From NCBI GenBank assembly GCA_016712675.1, contig JADJQR010000001.1, positions 1,922,001 through 1,986,000 of the forward strand: a DNA stretch of 64,000 nt, in the 5' to 3' direction. Under the pieces are notes generated by a model. The model was not told the origin of the DNA, searched no databases, and worked only from the letters and a program-made list of their open reading frames with translations. The translations under genes and the position numbers were made by a program. The stretch is from a bacterium (GTDB taxonomy: Bacteria > Krumholzibacteriota > Krumholzibacteriia > LZORAL124-64-63). Below, piece by piece: positions 34,416-43,573 of the stretch. Each line of letters begins with the position of its first letter. The stretch's first letter is position 1.

Positions 34416-35860
34416 GCGACGAGTGGTCGCCTGAGAGCGGGAACTCCACGGCGCGCGACGAGGAGCGCCCGGACGAGCGCGTGCTGGACCCGGCGAACCT
34501 CGATGCCGAGCGCCGGGCCCTCGGGCAGCGCTTCGTGGCGCTGCTGGAGGGGGCACGTGACGACGAGGTCCGTGCGTTGGCCGATGAATTGTCGCCCGGC
34601 GATCTCGCGGAGATCCTGCGCCCCCTGGACGTGGCCGACACGGCCCGCATCCTGCGCCTGCTGCCACCCGACCCGGTGGCGGAGGTCCTGCTCGAGATCG
34701 ACAACCGCTCGCTGAGCGCCCTGCTGACGCTGCTGGACGTCGATGCCATCGCGGACATCGTCGAGGAGATGCCGTCCGACGACGCGACCGACCTGCTGGG
34801 CGAGCTGGAGCCCGACCACGCCGAGCAGATCATGGCGGCGATGGATGAGGACGAGCGCGCCGGCGTGGCCGAGCTGCTCCAGTACGGCCCGGAGACCGCC
34901 GGCGGCCTCATGGGCAAGGAGTTCATCGCCTGCACCGAGGAGCAGACCTGCCAGGACGCGGTGGCCCTGCTGCGCGCGCTGGACCAGGACGACCTGGAGG
35001 AGACCCACGCGCTGTTCGTGGTCGACCAGCGGGGACGGCTGACCGGGCGCCTGCCGTTGACGGTGCTGCTGCTGGCCGAACGGGCGGAGCCGGTGGCCGA
35101 GGTCATGGAGCATGACCCCCTCTACGTGTCGGTCGAGCTGGACCAGGAAGAGGTGGCCTCGTTCTTCATGACGCACGACCTGATCACGCTGCCGGTGGTC
35201 GACCACCAGATGCGGCTGGTCGGTCGCATCACGGCCGATGACGTGATGGACGTGATGGAGGAGGAAGCCACCGAGGATTTCGCGCGTCTGGCCGGCGTCA
35301 GCGTGGCGGAGTACGGCGAGCAGTCCGCGCTGCGCGTGGCCCGTTCGCGCCTGCCCTGGCTGCTGGGAGCCCTGGCGGGCGAGCTGGGGGCCGTCCTGGT
35401 GCTCAAGCACTTCGAGCAGAGCCTGCAGACGATGGTCGCCCTGGCGTTCTACATCCCGATGATGATGGCGCTGGCCGGCAACGTCGGGATCCAGACCTCG
35501 TCGGTGGTGGTGCGCGGCCTCGCCACGGGCGAGCTGGCCCTGTACCGCATCGGGCGCCATCTGGGGCGCGAAGTCCTGACCGCCGCGCTGGTCGGCCTGT
35601 CGGTGGCGGCAAGCCTGTCAGGCCTCTCGTATCTCCTGAGCGGAAGCCTGGAACTGTCTGCTGTACTGGGCGTTGCGATGCTGCTCGTGGTCATGATGTC
35701 GGCCATCGTGGGTGCCGGCATCCCACTGGTCCTGAACCGCTTCGGCGTCGACCCGGCCGTGGCCACCGGGCCGTTCATCACCACGACGAACGACCTCTTC
35801 GGGCTGCTCATCTATCTGGGCCTGGCGTCGCTGATGTTGAGCCACGGCGCCGGGGGTTGA
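34412..35860 (+). CDS. mgtE: Magnesium transporter MgtE
   Basis: A 482-aa Mg channel. It has the N domain (about 35-160, helical right-handed superhelix with repeats like EILRPLDVADTARILRLLP), two CBS domains (about 165-290) and five membrane helices (about 305-480). The pore-region signatures are GNVGIQTSSVVVRGLA and ATGPFITTTNDLFGLL, the latter with the conserved Asp. In characterised MgtE the N and CBS domains sense cytosolic Mg and gate the channel. The GTG overlaps the DUF502 stop. It lies in one transcript with the CNNM-type gene, so uptake and efflux-type functions are co-encoded. Confidence 0.95.
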   Translation: MSDEWSPESGNSTARDEERPDERVLDPANLDAERRALGQRFVALLEGARDDEVRALADELSPGDLAEILRPLDVADTARILRLLPPDPVAEVLLEIDNRSLSALLTLLDVDAIADIVEEMPSDDATDLLGELEPDHAEQIMAAMDEDERAGVAELLQYGPETAGGLMGKEFIACTEEQTCQDAVALLRALDQDDLEETHALFVVDQRGRLTGRLPLTVLLLAERAEPVAEVMEHDPLYVSVELDQEEVASFFMTHDLITLPVVDHQMRLVGRITADDVMDVMEEEATEDFARLAGVSVAEYGEQSALRVARSRLPWLLGALAGELGAVLVLKHFEQSLQTMVALAFYIPMMMALAGNVGIQTSSVVVRGLATGELALYRIGRHLGREVLTAALVGLSVAASLSGLSYLLSGSLELSAVLGVAMLLVVMMSAIVGAGIPLVLNRFGVDPAVATGPFITTTNDLFGLLIYLGLASLMLSHGAGG

Positions 35861-35861
35861 C

Positions 35862-36704
35862 ATGGGCGTCGTGACCCGGCCCACCGCGGCCACCGAAGCC
35901 CTGGTCCTGCGCGTCTGGCCCTGCGGCGAGACCAGCGCCGTGGCCTCGCTGCTGACGCGCGACCACGGCTACGTGAAGGTGATCGCCAAGGCGGCGCGGC
36001 GTCCCCTCTCGACACTGCGCGCGCTGGTGGAGCCCGGCCGGCTGGTCACTGTCGAGTTCAGCCTGGACCCGGCCCGTGAGCTGCAGTACCTGCGCGGCGG
36101 CGGGGTGGACCTGGACGCGCTCGGCGGCGAGCCCACGCTGGAGCGGTCGGCCTACCTGCTGGGAGCCTTGGAACTGGTGGATCGCTGCCGGCCGACCGCC
36201 GCGCTGGCGCGGGTCGACGACTCGGCGGCGGAGCTCTTCGCCGTTTGCGACGCGTTCCTGCGGATGCTATCGTCGCCCGCCGGTCCGGATCCGGCGCTGG
36301 CGTTCTTCGCTTTCGAATGGGAGTTGCTGGACCGCCACGGCCTGGCGCCGGACCTCGGCCACTGCTGCGCCTGCGGGATGGCCGTGGCCGAGGTGGCGGC
36401 CGCCGCCCGCCGCTTCAGCGCCGCCGAGGGCGGCCTGATGTGCGGCGCCTGCGCGCGGGGTGGCGCCGACGAAGGCTGCCGCCCGCTGGGGGACGAGGCC
36501 CTGGCGCTGCTGGCCGCGCTGGCGGCCGGCGGGCTCTCGGCCGCCTGGACCATGGCGGCGCCCGCGGCCGCGGTGCGACGGGAAGTGGGCGCCCACCTGC
36601 ACCGCTTCCTGGGTTACCACCTGCCGGGTTACCGGCTGCCGGGCGCGCTGGACCTGCTGCGGGCCGGCCGCGCGGCGGTGGCCGGCGATTCGAGTCCGGC
36701 CTGA
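35862..36704 (+). CDS. recO: DNA repair protein RecO
   Basis: RecO works with RecF and RecR to load RecA on SSB-coated single strands. The 280-aa protein has the N-terminal OB-fold (about 8-85: ALVLRVWPCGETSAVASLLTR is the region) and the helical C-terminal domain with a cysteine zinc motif (HCCACGM at about 166 and MCGACARGG some 20 residues on). It starts one base after the mgtE stop and is followed by glyQ, the same recO-glyQS neighbourhood as in Bacillus. Confidence 0.9.
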   Translation: MGVVTRPTAATEALVLRVWPCGETSAVASLLTRDHGYVKVIAKAARRPLSTLRALVEPGRLVTVEFSLDPARELQYLRGGGVDLDALGGEPTLERSAYLLGALELVDRCRPTAALARVDDSAAELFAVCDAFLRMLSSPAGPDPALAFFAFEWELLDRHGLAPDLGHCCACGMAVAEVAAAARRFSAAEGGLMCGACARGGADEGCRPLGDEALALLAALAAGGLSAAWTMAAPAAAVRREVGAHLHRFLGYHLPGYRLPGALDLLRAGRAAVAGDSSPA

Positions 36705-36734
36705 ACGAAACACGCCAAAGGGGTGTCAGGGAAC

Positions 36735-37622
36735 ATGATGGAATACCAGCGCATGATCGCCAGGCTGCAGCAGTTCTGGATCGACTACGGCTGCGTCGTG
36801 GTCCAGCCCTACAACAGCGAGGTGGGCGCCGGCACGTTCAACCCGAATACGTTCCTGCGGTCCCTGGGTCCGGAGCCGTGGAAGGTGGCCTACGTCGAGC
36901 CCAGCAAGCGTCCCAAGGACGGCCGCTATCTGGAGAATCCGAACCGCGTGCACCAGTTCCTGCAGTACCAGGTGCTGCTCAAGCCGAATCCGGAGGACAG
37001 CCAGGGGCTCTACCTCGAATCGCTGCGCGCGATCGGCATCAAGGCCGAGGAGCACGACATCCGTTTCGTCGAGGACGACTGGGAGTCGCCGACACTCGGC
37101 GCGGCCGGGCTGGGCTGGGAGGTCTGGCTGGACGGCATGGAGGTCAGCCAGTTCACCTACTTCCAGCAGGTCGGCGGCGTGCGCTGCCAGCCGGTCTCGG
37201 TGGAACTGACCTACGGCCTGCTGCGCCTATGCATGTTCATCCAGGGTGTGAACCACGTGAAGGATCTGCTCTGGGGTGGCGGACTTACCTGGGGCGAGGT
37301 ACAGGGCCAGTTCGAGCGCGAGTATTCGGCCTTCAATTTCGAGCACGCCGACATCGACCTGTACCGCCGCTTCTTCGACGACCGCGAGCGCGAGGCCAGG
37401 CAGTTGCTGGAGGCCGGCCTGGTCTATCCGGGCTACGACGCCGTGATCAAGTGCAGCCACCTGTTCAACGTGCTGGAAGCGCGCGGGGCCATCTCCGTGA
37501 CCGAGCGCACGGGGTACATCGCGCGTGTCCGCAATCTGGCCCGGCTGGCGGCCACCGGCTACGTACAGAGCCGCGAGCGCATGGGCTTCCCGCTGCTGAA
37601 GAACCAGGAGCCGACCCGATGA
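36735..37622 (+). CDS. glyQ: Glycyl-tRNA synthetase alpha subunit
   Basis: The catalytic alpha chain of the bacterial alpha2beta2 glycyl-tRNA synthetase, 295 aa. [20 protein letters not shown], the [12 protein letters not shown] stretch and [20 protein letters not shown] are near-invariant in the family. The ATG at 36735 follows AGGG by three to four bases; the adjacent ATG at 36738 is equally possible, and a GTG at 36723 is less likely. It overlaps glyS by four bases. Confidence 0.96.
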   Translation: MMEYQRMIARLQQFWIDYGCVVVQPYNSEVGAGTFNPNTFLRSLGPEPWKVAYVEPSKRPKDGRYLENPNRVHQFLQYQVLLKPNPEDSQGLYLESLRAIGIKAEEHDIRFVEDDWESPTLGAAGLGWEVWLDGMEVSQFTYFQQVGGVRCQPVSVELTYGLLRLCMFIQGVNHVKDLLWGGGLTWGEVQGQFEREYSAFNFEHADIDLYRRFFDDREREARQLLEAGLVYPGYDAVIKCSHLFNVLEARGAISVTERTGYIARVRNLARLAATGYVQSRERMGFPLLKNQEPTR

Positions 37623-39805
37623 GCACGAGTCAGATGCCTGCCCGCCTGCCCTTCCTGCTGGAGATCGGCAGCGAGGAGATCCCGGCCCGCTTCGTGCCTG
37701 ACGCCATGGTGGAGCTGGAGCGTCGCCTGGCCGAGGGCCTGGCCGCAGCGCACCTGCAGGCCGAGGGCATCCGGGTCGTGGCGACGCCGCGCCGCCTGGC
37801 CCTGCTGATCGAGGCGCTGGACACCCGGCAGCCGGACCGGCAGTCCGAGCTGAAGGGGCCGCCGCTGTCGGTCGCCTTCGGCGCCGACGGCGCGCCGACG
37901 CCGGCGGGCCTGGGTTTTGCGCGCAAGGCGGGTGTCGACCTCGAGGCCTGCGAGCGTGTCGGTGAAGGGGCGGGCGCCCACCTGGTGGCGCGTCGGGTCG
38001 AACCCGGCCGCGCAGCGGCCGCGGTGCTGGCCGAGTTGGTGCCCTCGGTGATCCTGGCCATCCCCTATCGCAAGGTGATGCGCTGGGGCGACCACGACCT
38101 GGAGTACCCGCGCCCGCTGCAGTGGATCGTGGCGCTGCTGGGCGCGGACATCGTGGACCTGGCGGTGGGCCACCTGCGTTCGGGGCGGGTGACGCGCGGG
38201 CACCGCACCCTGGCGGGCAACCGCGAGGTGACGCTGGACGGTCCTGGCAGCTACCTCCCGGCGCTGGCCGCCGCGGGCGTGATGGTCGACCACGACCAAC
38301 GCCGGCGCGTCATCGCCGACGGGCTGGCCGCCCGGCTGGCAGCCGAACAGCCTCACGGGCACCTGCTGGAGGACGACGATCTGCTGACCGAGGTCGTTTT
38401 CCTCTGCGAGCACCCGACGCCGTTCCTGGGCGCCTTCGGGCTGGAGTATGCCGCGTTGCCTGACGAGGTGGTCACCACCGCCCTCAAAGCGCATCAGCGC
38501 TACTTCTCGGTGGCGGGGCCGGACGGGCGCCTGCTGCCGTGCTTCGCGGCGGTGCGCGACGGAGGGACCGATCACCTGGCGAACGTGGTGGCCGGCAACG
38601 AGAGGGTGCTGCGCGCGCGCCTGGCCGACGCGCTCTTCTACTGGCAGTTCGACCAGAAGCGGACACCCGACGAGCACGCGGCGCGGCTGGGTGCGGTGAC
38701 CTGGCTGGAGGGCTTCGGCTCGGTGGGGGACAAGGTAGCGCGCGTCGAGGCGCTGGTCGCCTGGCTGTGGGCCGCAGGTCTCGGCAACGGCGGCCCGGTT
38801 CCGCCCGCCCTGGTTCGAGCCGCGCGCATCTGCAAGTTCGACCTGGTCACCGAGATGATCCGCGACGGCAAGGAATTCACGAAGCTGGAGGGCTTCATCG
38901 GCGCCCGCTACGCCGAGTTGGCGGGAGAACCCGCCGAGGTCTGCCGGACCATCGTCCGGCACTATTTCCCGCGCTCGGCTTCGAGCGAGCTTCCCGGCGA
39001 CATGTCCAGCAGCATCCTGTCGGTGGCCGACCGCCTGGACACCCTGGCCGGCTGCTGGCTGGCGGGCTTCGTGCCCACCGGGGCCAAGGACCCGTACGCG
39101 CTGCGGCGGCATGTGCTGGGCATCGTACGGATCATGATGGACGTGAAGCGGTCTGTGGATCTCGATGCGGCGGTGGCGTTTGCGTTGGCGCAGTATGATG
39201 CGGTCGCGCCCGGCGCCGACCTGGCGGCGGCGCGTCGGCAGATCGGCGACTTCGTGCAGACCCGGTTGGGAGGCTATCTGGGCGACGCAGCCGGGCGGGA
39301 TCCGGCCGTGGTGCGGGCTATCCTGCCGGTCCGCTGGCGGGATCCACTGGCGGCCCTGGCCTGGACCGGCGCCCTGGAGGGCTACCGCGGGCGGGCGGAC
39401 TTCCAGGCCCTGGCCACCGGCTTCAAGCGGTGCCGCAACATCCTCAAGGGCGCCGTGCTGCCCGACGCCGAGCGGTCCGGCTGCTTTGAGCGCTGGCTGG
39501 CCGGCGGACGCGGAGCCGCGGGCGAGGATTTCGCCGCGCTGCCCGAACCCGCCGAGCAGGCGTTGCAGCAGCAGGCGGCGGCGGCTGCCCCGGCGTTGCG
39601 CGTGGCCGAGGCTGCCGGGCGGCACGCTGAGGTCTTCTCCCTGCTTTCGGAACTGGGCCCCGCCATCGACGCCTATTTCGAGCAGGTGATGGTCAACACG
39701 CCGGATGCGGCCTTAAGGGCCGTGCGTCACGCTTTCGTGAGGGAAATCCACGGTTTGTTCGCCCGTTACGCCGAGTTCGGGGAGGTCGCTCCAGTCGACG
39801 CCTAG
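37619..39805 (+). CDS. glyS: Glycyl-tRNA synthetase beta subunit
   Basis: The tRNA-binding beta chain, 728 aa. It opens with [17 protein letters not shown], contains the HD-like central domain ([13 protein letters not shown], then [17 protein letters not shown]) and ends with the DALR anticodon-binding domain (about 600-728; EHFEV-type strand replaced by [20 protein letters not shown]). The ATG overlaps the glyQ stop. It closes the operon; a strong terminator follows 28 bp after the stop. Confidence 0.95.
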   Translation: MSTSQMPARLPFLLEIGSEEIPARFVPDAMVELERRLAEGLAAAHLQAEGIRVVATPRRLALLIEALDTRQPDRQSELKGPPLSVAFGADGAPTPAGLGFARKAGVDLEACERVGEGAGAHLVARRVEPGRAAAAVLAELVPSVILAIPYRKVMRWGDHDLEYPRPLQWIVALLGADIVDLAVGHLRSGRVTRGHRTLAGNREVTLDGPGSYLPALAAAGVMVDHDQRRRVIADGLAARLAAEQPHGHLLEDDDLLTEVVFLCEHPTPFLGAFGLEYAALPDEVVTTALKAHQRYFSVAGPDGRLLPCFAAVRDGGTDHLANVVAGNERVLRARLADALFYWQFDQKRTPDEHAARLGAVTWLEGFGSVGDKVARVEALVAWLWAAGLGNGGPVPPALVRAARICKFDLVTEMIRDGKEFTKLEGFIGARYAELAGEPAEVCRTIVRHYFPRSASSELPGDMSSSILSVADRLDTLAGCWLAGFVPTGAKDPYALRRHVLGIVRIMMDVKRSVDLDAAVAFALAQYDAVAPGADLAAARRQIGDFVQTRLGGYLGDAAGRDPAVVRAILPVRWRDPLAALAWTGALEGYRGRADFQALATGFKRCRNILKGAVLPDAERSGCFERWLAGGRGAAGEDFAALPEPAEQALQQQAAAAAPALRVAEAAGRHAEVFSLLSELGPAIDAYFEQVMVNTPDAALRAVRHAFVREIHGLFARYAEFGEVAPVDA

Positions 39806-39832
39806 GGCGAAGATCGGGGAAAACGGCTCGTG

Positions 39833-39873
39833 GCCCGCCGGCGCCCATCGGTCGCGCCGGCGGGCCTGTTTTT
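39833..39873 (+). terminator. Rho-independent terminator after glyS
   Basis: GCCCGCCGGCGC (39833-39844) pairs perfectly over 12 bp with GCGCCGGCGGGC (39854-39865) around a 9-nt loop, followed by CTG and five T residues. The strongest terminator in the window; it ends the 18-kb operon. Confidence 0.85.
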
Positions 39874-39905
39874 GGCCGACCTCACGGTTTTTCCACAGAT
39901 GACTA

Positions 39906-39934
39906 TTGACGGGATTTGCGTCTTCCGGTAAGGT
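39906..39934 (+). promoter_or_regulatory. Sigma-70-like promoter for the 1005-aa secreted protein
   Basis: TTGACG (39906-39911), a 17-bp spacer and TAAGGT (39929-39934). The predicted start near 39941 gives a leader of about 305 nt. A weaker TTGACG at 40016 has only TTTGGT downstream. Confidence 0.55.
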
Positions 39935-40245
39935 GATGGGGCGACTCACAGACAAACGTTCCCTACCTTCGAGGTGCGTTGCTACTCCGTTTCCACTCGT
40001 GTTCCGTTGAATCACTTGACGCCTTGTTCGCTCGTCACCTTTGGTCTGCGCCACATTGGAGGAGGTCTCGCTCGCCAGGCACACGTCACACGTCGTGCCG
40101 CTCCTGATCGCCAGAGGGAACAGCTTGTCGCCCGAAGGGTGCGGGGCGGAGCCGGCGGACCATGCGTCCGCAGGATTCCCCGCCGCACGGAAATCGTTCG
40201 CCTAACCATGTGTCGGCCCCTGAGCCGGCGATGGGGGGAAGAATA

Positions 40246-43200
40246 ATGAAGAGACTCACCACGTTTGCGTGCCTCGCGGTGGCGCTGACGTTCGCGGTTG
40301 GTGCGTTCGCTGCCGAGCGCAACATCTCGTCGCAGCCTGCCATGTGGTTCGGTGAAACCGCCGCGAAAGCGTCCGGCGACACCGTCGACCTGATGGGCCC
40401 CGGCGGGTTGTACCCGTTCCGCGGCGACTTCGAGACTGCGACCGCCCGTCCGGGCGGCCAGGGCTTCCTGACCGACGGCTGGACGACGGTCGACGCGACC
40501 GCCCCGGCCAACAACTGGCATGTCGACACCGTCGGCCTGGTGGCCCCGCTGGCCGGCCAGTTCGCCTGGTGCGGCGACATCGCCTTCGTGTCCTGCGGCG
40601 CCGGCGACCCGGTCGGCGGCTACGGCAACAGCTGGTTCGACATCCTTGAGTTCCGCAAGACCGTCGGCGCCGCGGCGACCGTGCGCGTCCAGGCGGACCT
40701 GGTGTACGACAGCGAGCCGGGCTATGACTACGTCCTGCTGCAGCGCCGCACGGCGGCGAACCCGGCCTTCGAGCCGATCACCGGTGGCCAGGGCCAGTCC
40801 TGGGACGGCGTCGGCACGGTGGCCGTGGACTACACCTTCACCTACACCCCGGCCGAGCTGCATGAGGGCACGGACGTCGCGGTGGCCTTCGTCTTCGACT
40901 CGGACAGCGCGTGGTCGGACTCCGACTGCCTGTGGCCGACCGGCGGCGCGGCGCGCATCGACAACATCACCGTGACCCTGAACGGCACCCCGTACGTCGA
41001 GAACTTCGAGGACGGGTCGCTGGGTCCCGACTGGGCCGCCACCCCGAACGCGGGCGTCGGCAACTTCGGGCGTATCTGGAGCCTCCTGGGTGACGCGGAC
41101 GACTGCGCCTCGAACTACTCGAAGCTGCTCGCCTTCATCGACGACGGCCTCGTGGTTCCCGGCACCGGCGGCACCATTGGTGGCCCGGGCAACGACTACG
41201 GCCCTCCGGGCGGCTACATCGTCAACAACACGGGCGGCCTGCTGGGCCCGACGTACCACATCGAGTGCGACACCTACTCGCCGGTCATGGCCTGGCCGGA
41301 TCCCGCCAAGGGCGGCATGAGCTTCGCGTTCGACGTGTACCGTCACGAGCTGCTGATCCCGAATGACACCCCGGGCATCTTCTACACGTGGGGCATCCGC
41401 ACCACGGCCGGTGGCGACATCAACGTGGCCGGCTGGAAGAACCGCAACTTCGTGTACTACGGTGGCCCGAACTACCTGCGTACGGTCAACGTGGTGGACG
41501 ATCTGGTGACCACCGGCGCGACGGAGTGCCAGGTGACCATCGGCGTCGTCGAGATGGGCTGGCAGTTCGGCTACGGTGACGGCACCAACGGCACGCCTGC
41601 TCCCTACTTCGACAACGTGCGCGTGAAGGTCTACCCGACGGCTGGCGCCCGCATCGCCGTGACGGAAATCCGTCTGGCGAACGACGGCTTCCCCGCCATC
41701 GGCGACATCGACCTGGTGAACCTGGGCGCGAACTCGATCCGCTTCGACATGGCGGCGAACATCTCGGCCCGCACGCACCTGCGCAACGATCCGGGCGACT
41801 CGATCTGGGTGGACGTGACGCCGCGCGCCGGCGGTACCCTGACGGGCAACCCGGTCCTGCACTGGACGTTCGCGGTCCAGAACACGCTGTTCAATCCGTA
41901 CCGCACCCTGCCTTCCAACCCGGTGGTCGGTAACCTGACCTACACCGCGGCTGGCGCGCTGGTTGCGAACCGTTACAACTTCGACCTGCCGGACACCGGG
42001 ATGATCTTCCCCGGTGACGAGCTGCACTACTACTTCGCGGCGACGGACAACGTGGCGGGCGACATCAAGACGGCGACGGCGCCGGGCGCGGTTTCGCTGG
42101 CCAACTTCGGCAACCCCGAACCGATGAAGTACCCGAGCGTCTACACGGTGAGCGGCCTGCCGAGCATCAAGGATGCCCTGGGCACGCAGCCGACGCTGCT
42201 GTTCTGGAACGACTTCGGGTTCCGTGGCGGCGAGGACGAATGGTACGGCGCCCTGCGTCACCTCGGCCTGGTCCGCGGCGACGACTACGACGTCTTCGAC
42301 ACGCATGGCCCGTCGTCGGGCGTGGGCAACGGCCTCGGTGGCCGCGCCACGCAGTCGCAGATCGCCGGTTACACGGACATGCTGTACAGCGCCGGCGACC
42401 TCAGCTCGCCGACGGTGTCCAACGGCGACTTCAATGCCGATCCGGGCAACGACCTCGGTCTGCTGAACGACTGGTTCGCCCTGGGCGGCCGGGACCTGTT
42501 CATGACCGGTGACGACCTGGGCAACAGCCTGTACGCTTCCGGTACGGTGGCGCGCTCGTTCCTCGAGGACAAGATGGGCGTGACCTACAACGACCCGGAC
42601 GTGCGGGACAACATCGCCGGCCAGACGGCTTCGCTGGTGGTCAAGACCGCGTCGAACCCGGTCTTCAGCACGGCCAACAGCTGGGTCGCCTACGGCGGCT
42701 GCTTCGGCATCAATGACTTCGACAACGTGGTGCCGTTCGGTGGCGCCACCCGTCTGGCGCAGTTCACCGCGCCGGGCGGCCTGACCACCCCGTATCCGTA
42801 CGCGGCGGCCATCCTGAACCTGTTCAGCACCAACAAGATCGTGTCGATGAACCACGATCTGCTGTTCGTCACGGATCCGGCCAAGGCCCCGGCGCCGGCC
42901 CCGGCCCGTGTCGTGCTGCTGAGCAACGTGCTGGACTACTTCGGCGTCAGCAACGACCTGAACAACCCCGTCGGCACGGATCTGCCGGTGGCGAAGTTCG
43001 GCGTCGAGAGCTACCCGAACCCGTTCAACCCGCAGCTGACGCTCAAGTACACCCTCAAGAACCCCGGCAACGTGGTCATGAAGGTGTACAACGTCCGCGG
43101 CGAGCTCGTGAAGACCCTGCTGAACGGCTACGTTGAGACCCCGGCCCCGATCGTGTGGGACGGCACCAACGAGCAGGGCAGCAGCGTGTCCTCGGGCGTG

Positions 43201-43263
43201 TACTTCGTCGAGACCCGTACGGGTGGCGAGGTCAACGTGCAGAAGGCCACGATGGTCAAGTAG
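40246..43263 (+). CDS. Large secreted protein with FlgD/T9SS-like C-terminal domain, probably highly expressed
   Basis: A 1005-aa exported protein. Residues 1-22 are a signal peptide (MKRLTTFACLAVALTFAVGAFA). The body is beta-rich with repeated Gly, Asp and Asn and no catalytic motif that I recognise. Segments such as NNWHVDTVGL and GNSWFDILEFRK resemble carbohydrate- or cell-surface jelly-roll modules. The last 90 residues are the sorting-type domain: ESYPNPFNPQLTLKYTL, VYNVRGELVKTLL, VSSGVYFVETRTGG. Codon choice is more uniform than in neighbours (mostly GAC, AAC, GTG, CTG, GGC), suggesting high expression. The ATG at 40246 follows GGGGGGAAG. It is bounded by terminators on both sides, so it is a single-gene unit. 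Function unknown; a major surface or secreted component is my inference. Confidence 0.75.
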   Translation: MKRLTTFACLAVALTFAVGAFAAERNISSQPAMWFGETAAKASGDTVDLMGPGGLYPFRGDFETATARPGGQGFLTDGWTTVDATAPANNWHVDTVGLVAPLAGQFAWCGDIAFVSCGAGDPVGGYGNSWFDILEFRKTVGAAATVRVQADLVYDSEPGYDYVLLQRRTAANPAFEPITGGQGQSWDGVGTVAVDYTFTYTPAELHEGTDVAVAFVFDSDSAWSDSDCLWPTGGAARIDNITVTLNGTPYVENFEDGSLGPDWAATPNAGVGNFGRIWSLLGDADDCASNYSKLLAFIDDGLVVPGTGGTIGGPGNDYGPPGGYIVNNTGGLLGPTYHIECDTYSPVMAWPDPAKGGMSFAFDVYRHELLIPNDTPGIFYTWGIRTTAGGDINVAGWKNRNFVYYGGPNYLRTVNVVDDLVTTGATECQVTIGVVEMGWQFGYGDGTNGTPAPYFDNVRVKVYPTAGARIAVTEIRLANDGFPAIGDIDLVNLGANSIRFDMAANISARTHLRNDPGDSIWVDVTPRAGGTLTGNPVLHWTFAVQNTLFNPYRTLPSNPVVGNLTYTAAGALVANRYNFDLPDTGMIFPGDELHYYFAATDNVAGDIKTATAPGAVSLANFGNPEPMKYPSVYTVSGLPSIKDALGTQPTLLFWNDFGFRGGEDEWYGALRHLGLVRGDDYDVFDTHGPSSGVGNGLGGRATQSQIAGYTDMLYSAGDLSSPTVSNGDFNADPGNDLGLLNDWFALGGRDLFMTGDDLGNSLYASGTVARSFLEDKMGVTYNDPDVRDNIAGQTASLVVKTASNPVFSTANSWVAYGGCFGINDFDNVVPFGGATRLAQFTAPGGLTTPYPYAAAILNLFSTNKIVSMNHDLLFVTDPAKAPAPAPARVVLLSNVLDYFGVSNDLNNPVGTDLPVAKFGVESYPNPFNPQLTLKYTLKNPGNVVMKVYNVRGELVKTLLNGYVETPAPIVWDGTNEQGSSVSSGVYFVETRTGGEVNVQKATMVK

Positions 43264-43303
43264 TTTCGGTCCCTGACCGGAGCTAAGGCAGGCATCTGCC
43301 GGG

Positions 43304-43336
43304 GGGGGCGGCCCGCAAGGGTCGCCCCCTGCTTTT
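43304..43336 (+). terminator. Rho-independent terminator with GCAA tetraloop
   Basis: GGGGGCGGCCC (43304-43314), loop GCAA, GGGTCGCCCCC (43319-43329): an 11-bp stem with a single G-T wobble, followed by TGCTTTT. It isolates the 1005-aa protein gene from the lipoprotein operon. Confidence 0.75.
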
Positions 43337-43406
43337 CGGGCCGGCGACAGCGCCCACAAGCTGCTTGCGGCAAGGGGGTTGTGACGGTGTCCGGGGGTGA
43401 TCGCAG

Positions 43407-43436
43407 TTGACAGCGCTGCCGGCCGTTCCCTATATT
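43407..43436 (+). promoter_or_regulatory. Sigma-70-like promoter for the lipoprotein/propeller operon
   Basis: TTGACA (43407-43412), an 18-bp spacer and TATATT (43431-43436), 137 bp before the ATG at 43574. The -35 box is perfect. Confidence 0.6.
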
Positions 43437-43573
43437 TCCGCCGCAGCCCGTTCAACGTCCGCCCGGCACGCACCGGCGGGCCGGACCGGCATCCAGCGCG
43501 CCGCTCGTCCCACCGCCGCGGCGCGGCATCAACCTGCTGTACCGTCGAGGTATCCGAGGGGGCGTCCGCCAGC

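Larger units (their letters stand above)
39806..40245 (+). other. 440-bp region: glyS terminator, promoter, and about 305-nt leader of the secreted protein gene
   Basis: After the terminator (39833-39873) and the promoter (39906-39934) no protein gene is credible until 40246. The leader contains GGAGGAGG at 40058-40065, a perfect ribosome-site sequence with no start codon at the right distance, and GCGGAC-CATGC-GTCCGC (40155-40171), a 6-bp hairpin. The long untranslated leader may serve mRNA stability or control. Confidence 0.55.
43264..43573 (+). other. 310-bp intergenic: double hairpin terminator, then promoter and leader of the lipoprotein operon
   Basis: Contains GGCAG-GCAT-CTGCC (43287-43300), the terminator at 43304-43336 and the promoter at 43407-43436, followed by an untranslated stretch of about 130 bp. 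No gene is seen. Confidence 0.6.

Noticed and set aside
40056-40072. GG-N10-GC match in the leader of the 1005-aa gene as a sigma-54 promoter
   Set aside because: TTGGAGGA lacks the CACG half of the -24 box; better explained as a ribosome-site-like sequence.
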